This document shows, one piece after another, positions 28,285-34,549 of a DNA stretch of 34,549 nt. This stretch comes from an uncultured Bacteroidales bacterium (lineage in GTDB: Bacteria; Bacteroidota; Bacteroidia; Bacteroidales; Muribaculaceae). The stretch spans positions 1 to 34,549 of the forward strand of contig CAMKGM010000032.1 of the NCBI GenBank assembly GCA_946412245.1, written 5' to 3'. A program made the position numbers and the translations under genes. Numbering within the stretch: the first letter of the stretch is position 1; each line of letters starts with the position of its first letter. Below the pieces are notes generated by a model. That model was not told the DNA's origin. It was given only the letters and a program-made list of their open reading frames with translations, and searched no databases.

Positions 28285-30888
28285 ATGAAGATCAATTCAC
28301 TCAAATTCATGGCCTTGTCCATGGCGTTACTGATAGGCGCATGCTACGCATCCGCTACCAACTTCGGGGTTCCGAAGCGCGAATTCCGTTCGGCCTGGGT
28401 GGCCACGGTGTGGCAACTTGACTGGCCCGCCACAAGCGGTGCCGAGAGCCAAAAAGCCGAGATAGACCGTATGCTCGACTCGCTGAAGAACAACAACTTC
28501 AATGCGGTGAACTTTCAGGTGCGCTCCATGTGCGACGCAATGTACAGGTCGAGCATTGAGCCATGGTCGAGCTACCTGACCGGCACACGCGGTAAGGACC
28601 CGGGCTACGACCCGCTGCAATATGTAGTGGAAGCGTGCCACAGCCGCGGCATGGAGTGCCATGCATGGGTGAACCCCTACCGCTGGAGCACCGGAACCGA
28701 CTGGAACACGGCCTACGACCAGCAGTTGAAGAATGAAGGTTGGCTGCTGACCTACGGAAGCACCATCATTCTGGACCCCGGTCAGCAACGCACTATTGAC
28801 CGCATTGTGGAAGTGTGCCACGAACTGGTGGCGAACTACGACCTCGACGGCATTCTGTATGATGACTACTTCTACCCCAACGGCATCCCTACCAACTCGT
28901 CGGCAGGTGACTACCAGGAGTGGGTGGACTCCGGCACGAGTATGTCGATGGCCGACTGGCGCCGCGACAATGTGAACCGCATGGTGAAGGCGGTGTACGA
29001 CATGATACAAGAGACCAAACCCTGGGTGCGCTTCGGCATCTCGCCGGCAGGCGTGGCATGCACGAGCGCCTCGGTGGCGGCACAATATGGCGTTGAACCC
29101 AGCTCGGGTAGCGACTGGCAGTATAACGGCATCTTCAGCGACCCGCTGGCATGGTACCAAGCCAAGAGCGTGGACTACATCTCGCCGCAAATCTACTGGA
29201 AGATAGGTTATGCCTCAGCCGACTACGGCAAACTGGCTCCCTGGTGGAACAAGGTTGCCAAGAAATTTGAGCGTCACATGTTCGTGTCTCACTCCATTTC
29301 GTCGCTAGGCAAGAACAGCTACGGCTCTGAAGATCCCGTACCGAGCATGACGAGCAGCAATGACTACGACGAATATGCCAACCAGGTGGAACTGATGCGT
29401 ACCACCAACGAGGACAACGCGCCCGGCTCTATCTACTACTCGTGCAAGTATCTCTATAGGCTGGGAGCCGATGAGTCGTTTGCCCACTATCTGGGCCGCG
29501 TGACCTATACCCGCCCAGCTCTGCCCCCGGCCATGCCGTGGAAACAGGCGACCGACCCGGGCCTTGTGCGCGACCTGAACTTCGACGGCCAGCAACTGAC
29601 GTGGAACGGCTATGACAATGTGCGTTACACCATCTATGCCTTCCCGGTGACGCTTGCCCACGAGCTATTCAGCCGTGACGGCGAGTATTTGCTCGACATT
29701 AGCTACGACGGCGTGTACACCATCCCTGAAGAATACCGCGAGGGCTATCAGTATGCCGTGTGCGTGCTCGACCGCGTGGGTAACGAATATGAACCGGTCA
29801 TCTTCGGCGAAGCGCTCGACCCACTGCCCGGCCCCACTTTGGTAAGCCCCGAGAGCGGTGCGTCGCTCTACAATCCTTTCGATTTCGCATGGAACTCGGT
29901 GGAGGGTGCCTCGAAATATATCCTTGAAGTGGCGCTTGACCGCTCGTTTGACCACGTGACCGGGCGCGTGACCACGACCGATACCGTGGTGAGCAGTGCC
30001 CAATTGAGTCTGCGCAACAACGAGACCCACTACTGGCGCGTGCAAGCCGCCGGCGACGGCCACGCCAACGGGTTGAGCGAGGTGCGCGAAATTGTACCGC
30101 TGACGCTTGTCATCACCAGCCCCTACGACGGTCAGCAAGGATTGAGCACCACCGACACCATTCGCTGGAATGCTCCTGATGACCAAACTATTGCGACCCT
30201 GCGCATTGCCGGTGATATGGAAATGAGCGAGGTGGTGTTCACCGGCACATCGGCTACCGGCGAGTTGGTGATTCCCGCAGGCAAACTCAATCCCGGGTCG
30301 AAGTACTATGCCGACGTCACGCTCACCTACAACGGACTGGAGCAGACAAGCCCCGTTGTGAGTTTCGTCACACAATTTGCCATCCCCACCTTCATCACAC
30401 CCCGCGACGGCGGCACGCTCTACGGTGACCAATACATTGAGGTGGAACGCCAGAGCGAGGTCCTCTCCTACGTCGTGGAAGTATCTAACTCAGCCACCGT
30501 GTGGGGCCGCACACGATTTGTGGAGACCCTCAAGAACGGTGAAACCCGGGTGTCGAAGCCGGCCAATGAAATCAAGGTGAACAGCAAGCTACTGGAAGAC
30601 GGCACCACCTACTATGGCCGTGCCAAAATCACCTACTTAGATGAGCAGAACGTGAGCCGCACCAGCGACTACGGCGACGTGATTGCCTTCACCTACCGCG
30701 CCACACGCCCCACTACGGGCGACGTGAACGGCGACGGAAGCGTGAATGTGACCGACGTGACCGCACTGGTGAACATGATTCTGGGCATTGAGCCCAAGGA
30801 TGAGACCCTTGCCGACGTTGACGGTAACGGACTCGTCAATGTGAGTGATGTCACTGCCCTGGTCAACCTGATTTTGGGCATCTCGTAA
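28285..30888 (+). CDS. GHL10-family glycosidase-like protein with dockerin-like tail
   Basis: An 867-residue secreted protein. The ATG at 28285 is used; the in-frame TTG at 28234 lies within the promoter box. The signal region MKINSLKFMALSMALLIGAC fits either Sec cleavage after YASA or a lipobox (IGAC, Cys20). The catalytic domain (about 30-425) is of the GHL10/DUF187 family: REFRSAWVATVWQLDWP, NFNAVNFQVR, HAWVNPYRWS, DLDGILYDDYFYP, VRFGISPAGV and DYISPQIYWKIG. GHL10 includes E. coli DigH, which cleaves denuded peptidoglycan glycans, so action on peptidoglycan or another glycan is likely. Three fibronectin-like beta domains follow (about 525-810). The tail (about 813-867) is the canonical dockerin-like pair. 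Ends at a strong terminator (30937). Confidence 0.9.
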   Translation: MKINSLKFMALSMALLIGACYASATNFGVPKREFRSAWVATVWQLDWPATSGAESQKAEIDRMLDSLKNNNFNAVNFQVRSMCDAMYRSSIEPWSSYLTGTRGKDPGYDPLQYVVEACHSRGMECHAWVNPYRWSTGTDWNTAYDQQLKNEGWLLTYGSTIILDPGQQRTIDRIVEVCHELVANYDLDGILYDDYFYPNGIPTNSSAGDYQEWVDSGTSMSMADWRRDNVNRMVKAVYDMIQETKPWVRFGISPAGVACTSASVAAQYGVEPSSGSDWQYNGIFSDPLAWYQAKSVDYISPQIYWKIGYASADYGKLAPWWNKVAKKFERHMFVSHSISSLGKNSYGSEDPVPSMTSSNDYDEYANQVELMRTTNEDNAPGSIYYSCKYLYRLGADESFAHYLGRVTYTRPALPPAMPWKQATDPGLVRDLNFDGQQLTWNGYDNVRYTIYAFPVTLAHELFSRDGEYLLDISYDGVYTIPEEYREGYQYAVCVLDRVGNEYEPVIFGEALDPLPGPTLVSPESGASLYNPFDFAWNSVEGASKYILEVALDRSFDHVTGRVTTTDTVVSSAQLSLRNNETHYWRVQAAGDGHANGLSEVREIVPLTLVITSPYDGQQGLSTTDTIRWNAPDDQTIATLRIAGDMEMSEVVFTGTSATGELVIPAGKLNPGSKYYADVTLTYNGLEQTSPVVSFVTQFAIPTFITPRDGGTLYGDQYIEVERQSEVLSYVVEVSNSATVWGRTRFVETLKNGETRVSKPANEIKVNSKLLEDGTTYYGRAKITYLDEQNVSRTSDYGDVIAFTYRATRPTTGDVNGDGSVNVTDVTALVNMILGIEPKDETLADVDGNGLVNVSDVTALVNLILGIS

Positions 30889-30936
30889 GTGACGAGGCCC
30901 TGCCGCACTTGGCTTGACAATAAAAAACCGACAACG

Positions 30937-30975
30937 TAATGCCCCATTCAAAATCAAGAATGGGGTATTATGGTT
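30937..30975 (+). terminator. Rho-independent terminator after the GHL10 gene
   Basis: TAATGCCCCATTC (30937-30949) pairs with GAATGGGGTATTA (30958-30970), 13 pairs with one G-U, loop of 8 bases, then TGGTTT. It lies 49 bases after the stop. Confidence 0.75.
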
Positions 30976-31179
30976 TCTAATAGGAAACAGAAGGGCCTAA
31001 GCCTCATCATGATTTGGTTTAAAAAAATCAAATTGCAATTATTGCAAAATGCTCAGAATCAATAGGATTTAATAGCAAGAAGACAGGTTTTATTAAAAAA
31101 CAGTTGCACATGTCAATAATAATGTGTAATTTAGACCACTTTTTCAACTTAAAATTTTTATATCAATCAAAAAATTTCT

Positions 31180-34100
31180 ATGAAAAAACATTTATTACTA
31201 ATGTTAGTGGCTCTGTTTGCCGTGAAGCTTAGCGCAGCTCCGGTTGACCTGGCTACTGCAAAACAAACGGCCCAGCAATTTCTCGTGAACGAGATGTATG
31301 CCGGCAAGTACATGGCTCCATCAGCCATTGAGCCCACCCTGATCAAGACCGAGATGGGTGACGTGAACAAGGAAACTCCTGTTCTGTACTTCTTCAACAC
31401 CTCAACCACTTACCTGATTGTGGCCGGTGATGACCGCGCTGAGGAAATCCTGGCAGTGGGTGACAAACCGCTGAACCTGGATCGTATTCCCGATGGTTTG
31501 AAAGACATGATCAGTGGCTACAAAGAGCAAATTGACTGGCTGATTTCAAATCCCACCGCTAAGGTTACGAAACCTTCGACTCTCAAGGCATCAGGTGCTA
31601 AAGCCGTGACTTACGGCCCGCTGTTGACCGCCCTGTGGGACCAGGATGCACCCTATTGGAATCAGTGCAAGTTCACTTACAACGGCACCTCTTATCAGTG
31701 CTACACCGGTTGCCCCGCCACCTCGGCTTCGATGGTGATGTACTACTGGAAATGGCCCACCGCTCAAGTCGATGCCATTCCGTCCTATACCTCGACTCTT
31801 GAACTCTCTTATTACAATAGCGTAAACTTCACCTATCCGGCTTTGAGTGCTACCACCTTTGACTGGGCTAACATGAAAGACAGCTACACCGGCAGCTACA
31901 CCACCGCGCAAGGCAACGCAGTTGCCACGCTGATGCGCTATGTGGGCCAGGCCGAGAAGATGATGTACGGCACCGCAAGTGCCGGCGGTAGCGGTATCTA
32001 CACCACCGACACTCAAAACGTTGTGGACATGTACGTGCTCTTTGGCTACGACGAGAGCACCTGCCGCGTCGTGCAAAAGAGCAGCTATAGCGCAACCAAC
32101 TGGGCAACCCTCATTCAGAATGAGATGGCTGCCGGCCGCCCCATTGTGTATATGGCAGTAGCTTCAAATGCCGGTGGTCATGCCTTTAACGTCGACGGTT
32201 ACCGCGACAGCGACAGCAAGTATCACGTGAACTTCGGCTGGAGCGGCGATGGTAACAACTGGATGGCGATGAACGCATTCTCAGATGGCGATGGTTATAC
32301 CTTCAACCAGGATCAGCAGGCTGTGATCGGTATTCAGCCCGCATCCATGGATCCCCAAATCACTGCATCAGTCAGTTCGCTTGACTTCAGTTGCGAAGCT
32401 GAGCAGACCGTGAGCAAGACCTTCACCGTGACCGGTCGCAACCTCTCCGGTAACATCACCGCTACGCTCACCAACGCTAACGGTGCTTACACCGTGAGCC
32501 CCACCAGCATCACCACCAGCGAGGCTGCCGGCGGCGGCAAGACTGTGACCGTGACCTTCGCTCCTCAGAGCCAGGGCACCTACAACGGCTCAATCAAGCT
32601 GAGTAGCACCGGTGCTCAAGATGTGACCATAGCGCTGAACGGTACCGCTACCGTGAAGAAGGTCGACATTGAAGCTCCCGTGCTCGCCGACGCATCGAAT
32701 GTGACCCAGACAGGCTTCACCGCTACTTGGACTCACAATCCAAGCGTGAACGTGACTTACACGCTGAACGTGATGCGCAACGGCTCAACCGTGATGAACA
32801 AATCGGGCATCACTGCCAAGACCTATAACGTGACCGGCCTGACAACCGGCAACACTTACACCTTCCGTGTGAAGGCCGTTCCCGTTGACGCCACAATTGC
32901 TAATGAGAGTAGCTGGTCTAACAACAAGACCGTGACGCTGACCTCAACTCCGGTTCCCACCATCATACCTTCGGCAACTTCAGTTGCATTTGGTTCGCTC
33001 AACGTGGGTCAGAATAGCCAGAAGAGCGTGACCATTAGCGGCGCTAACCTGGAAGGCAACATCACCGCTACGCTCAACGACCCGAACAACGTGTTCGCTA
33101 TTGATGCCACCACCATCACGCCCACTCAGGCTGCCGGCGGCAAGGCTCTGAACATAACCTTCACCCCGAAGGCTAACGTCAACTATCAGGCTACCATCAC
33201 CCTCACCTCGAGCAACGCAACCACTCAGACCATCACCCTGACCGGTGCCGGTACTTATGTTGATCCCGTGATGCAACCCGCCGACGAGAGCTACATCAAC
33301 ATCAATCGTTTCCGTGCCGACTGGACCGACCAGACTCCTGCCGCTAACGTGGCAAGCTACACCCTCGAGGTGAACTATGTGAGCCCCGTTGCTCCCGTTG
33401 AACTGCTCAACACCCTTTTAGGTACCGACTTCACGGGCAGCGCTACTGGCTACTACGACATCACCCTGTCTGCTCCCTGGGGCGGCACCAATGTGCGTGG
33501 CGGTCTGAACAGTATCGTCTACTTCAGGAACAACTATCAGGGTACAGGCACTGCCGGCAACATCACCTACACCATTCCCGAGGGATATGAGAACCAGACC
33601 TTCACCATGAAGATCACTACCGGCTCTACAAACGACGGCGCAGGTAACCTCACCGTTGCCACTCCGCAAACCAGTGCTGTCGGCCACAACTTCACATCAG
33701 GCGAGACCTTCGCTTGGGTCGTGTCTGCAACCTCGGGCCAGAAGATCACCATCACCACTACTGAGAACAACTACTCGCCCGACATCGCCAAGATCGAGGT
33801 GTACAGCGGTGACGCTACTGCAGCTACGCTCAACGCCAACGAGACCGGTGACGAGACTTACCGCCTGATTACCGGCATCACCAACAAGTACTACGATGTG
33901 ACCAATCTCATTGACGAGGGAACCTATACTTATAAGGTGAAAGCCGTTTACACCAACAACACCGAGTCTAACTGGTCGAATGTTGAGGAAGTTACTCTGT
34001 TTGAGAACACTTCAAGCATCAAGGGTGACGTGAACATGGATGGCGAGGTGAACGTGAACGACGTGACCACACTCATCAATTACATCCTGGGCAAGAACCC

Positions 34101-34194
34101 CACTCCGTTTGACAGCGTGGCAGCCGACGTGAACGAGGATACCGCTATCAACGTGAACGATGTGACTGCACTGATCAACCTGATTCTGAACTGA
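31180..34194 (+). CDS. C10 family cysteine protease (streptopain/interpain-like) with variant dockerin-like tail
   Basis: A 1004-residue secreted protease. Signal peptide about 1-19 (MKKHLLLMLVALFAVKLSA). Residues 20-135 are the Spi-type inhibitory propeptide. The C10 catalytic domain (about 140-385) has nucleophile Cys178 in YTGCPATSASMVMYYW and His334 in GGHAFNVDGYRD, followed by HVNFGWSGDGNNWM. C10 enzymes such as streptopain and Prevotella interpain cleave host proteins after removal of the propeptide. The C-terminal part holds a Hydin/ASPM-like beta domain (about 388-490), a fibronectin III domain (about 491-585), a second Hydin-like domain (about 590-690), and a fibronectin III domain split by an insertion (about 740-885). 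The tail (about 947-1004) is the variant dockerin type (NVNDVTTLINYILGKNPTPF). A weak TAATTTAG promoter box lies near 31127. Confidence 0.92.
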   Translation: MKKHLLLMLVALFAVKLSAAPVDLATAKQTAQQFLVNEMYAGKYMAPSAIEPTLIKTEMGDVNKETPVLYFFNTSTTYLIVAGDDRAEEILAVGDKPLNLDRIPDGLKDMISGYKEQIDWLISNPTAKVTKPSTLKASGAKAVTYGPLLTALWDQDAPYWNQCKFTYNGTSYQCYTGCPATSASMVMYYWKWPTAQVDAIPSYTSTLELSYYNSVNFTYPALSATTFDWANMKDSYTGSYTTAQGNAVATLMRYVGQAEKMMYGTASAGGSGIYTTDTQNVVDMYVLFGYDESTCRVVQKSSYSATNWATLIQNEMAAGRPIVYMAVASNAGGHAFNVDGYRDSDSKYHVNFGWSGDGNNWMAMNAFSDGDGYTFNQDQQAVIGIQPASMDPQITASVSSLDFSCEAEQTVSKTFTVTGRNLSGNITATLTNANGAYTVSPTSITTSEAAGGGKTVTVTFAPQSQGTYNGSIKLSSTGAQDVTIALNGTATVKKVDIEAPVLADASNVTQTGFTATWTHNPSVNVTYTLNVMRNGSTVMNKSGITAKTYNVTGLTTGNTYTFRVKAVPVDATIANESSWSNNKTVTLTSTPVPTIIPSATSVAFGSLNVGQNSQKSVTISGANLEGNITATLNDPNNVFAIDATTITPTQAAGGKALNITFTPKANVNYQATITLTSSNATTQTITLTGAGTYVDPVMQPADESYININRFRADWTDQTPAANVASYTLEVNYVSPVAPVELLNTLLGTDFTGSATGYYDITLSAPWGGTNVRGGLNSIVYFRNNYQGTGTAGNITYTIPEGYENQTFTMKITTGSTNDGAGNLTVATPQTSAVGHNFTSGETFAWVVSATSGQKITITTTENNYSPDIAKIEVYSGDATAATLNANETGDETYRLITGITNKYYDVTNLIDEGTYTYKVKAVYTNNTESNWSNVEEVTLFENTSSIKGDVNMDGEVNVNDVTTLINYILGKNPTPFDSVAADVNEDTAINVNDVTALINLILN

Positions 34195-34229
34195 TAACGA
34201 CGCTGCCTGAGCAGCAATCTGCTATAAAC

Positions 34230-34265
34230 AAGGAGGTTTCCCGGTCATCGGGGAGCCTCCTTTGC
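34230..34265 (+). terminator. Terminator of the C10 protease gene
   Basis: A 14-pair stem (34230-34243 with 34249-34262, two G-U), loop GTCAT, then TTTGCTGTT. It is homologous to the terminator at 21702-21738. A small hairpin GCTGC/GCAGC (34202-34206 and 34211-34215) precedes it, as it does there. Confidence 0.82.
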
Positions 34266-34549
34266 TGTTACATCCTCGCACCGCGGCCGGGCCCTCTCGC
34301 ATATAAACACAAGGTACATACGAGGCTGATTTTCAAGGCACAAGAACATAAGCAACAGAAGTTTATGTTCTTTTGTTCTTCTGTCTTATTCTATGCTCTT
34401 TTGTCCTTTTCGAGATTATTCTGCAGCGTCCAAAACAAATCAGATTCATCAGATTAATCCGTAGTTTTATTCATTCTTTGTTATTGCCCTCGCACAACCT
34501 CCATCGTTCCATTATCTTTGTCGCACACACCCACGTTCACACCGTCCTT
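34266..34549. other. Gene-free end of the window with small repeats
   Basis: No gene is seen. AAGAACATA (34342-34350) pairs with TATGTTCTT (34364-34372). The stretch 34364-34389 resembles the TTCTTTTGTTCTT part of intergenic repeat B. A second copy of repeat C (AAACAAATCAG...CAGATTAATC) is at 34433-34463. Confidence 0.5.
34513..34520 (+). promoter_or_regulatory. Possible -7 promoter box of a gene beyond the window
   Basis: TATCTTTG followed by TCGCAC, an exact TAnnTTTG match, on the plus strand 29 bases from the window's end. The -33 box is not evident. Confidence 0.4.

Noticed and set aside
29665-30432. 255-codon minus-strand open frame opposite the GHL10 gene
   Set aside because: Antisense shadow inside a well-supported coding region, no start context or promoter.

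Overview
The window looks like part of a chromosome from an uncultured or gut-type member of the order Bacteroidales, probably Muribaculaceae or Prevotellaceae. Three things suggest this. Several promoters match the Bacteroidota pattern (TTTG, about 20 bases, TAnnTTTG). Leaders are A-rich without Shine-Dalgarno motifs. The families present (DUF2007, DUF3822-RsmD pair, BspA-type leucine-rich repeats, C10 peptidase, dockerin-like tails) are typical of that order. The family-level placement is inference. No tRNA, rRNA, CRISPR array, insertion sequence or phage gene was seen.

Layout. 1-1450 (+): a small lipoprotein, a DUF2007 protein and a GNAT acetyltransferase. 1629-2717 (-): exonuclease III behind a small two-helix membrane protein. 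2764-18570 (-): eight consecutive secreted modular proteins, each with a Sec signal peptide and a C-terminal pair of dockerin-like calcium-binding repeats. Six of them begin with an unassigned domain of about 145 residues ('LPF..TP...IHWYQLK...LWCFV...IYNK'), which I cannot match to a named family and which occurs eight times in the window. The middles carry discoidin-like (F5/8 type C) domains, Ig-like domains, BspA-type LRRs, a CxxC ribbon and a jelly-roll domain. 18805-21591 (+): a divergently transcribed membrane-anchored AraC-type regulator followed by a long RluA-type pseudouridine synthase. 21814-25302 (-): a dockerin-tailed protein with a possible SusE/F-like domain, then a Ser/Thr/Gly-rich secreted protein. 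25439-28071 (-): rsmD, DUF3822 and a DUF1016/YhcG-type nuclease. 28285-34194 (+): a GHL10 glycosidase-like protein and a C10 (streptopain/interpain-like) protease, both dockerin-tailed.

How it may work together. Eleven secreted proteins share one kind of C-terminal tail, although their N-terminal parts are binding modules, LRRs, a glycosidase-like domain or a protease. No cohesin, SusC/SusD pair or type IX secretion component is visible, so the tail's partner is unknown and must lie elsewhere if it exists. The best candidate for an undescribed system is the 2764-18570 array together with the divergent membrane regulator at 18805. The intergenic region between them carries a tandem 21-base direct repeat and TATTTTTG boxes facing both ways. 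Repeated intergenic elements, near-identical domain-coding stretches, a shared 3' untranslated module and a 20-base triplication at a stop codon indicate that the array has grown and diversified by duplication and recombination.
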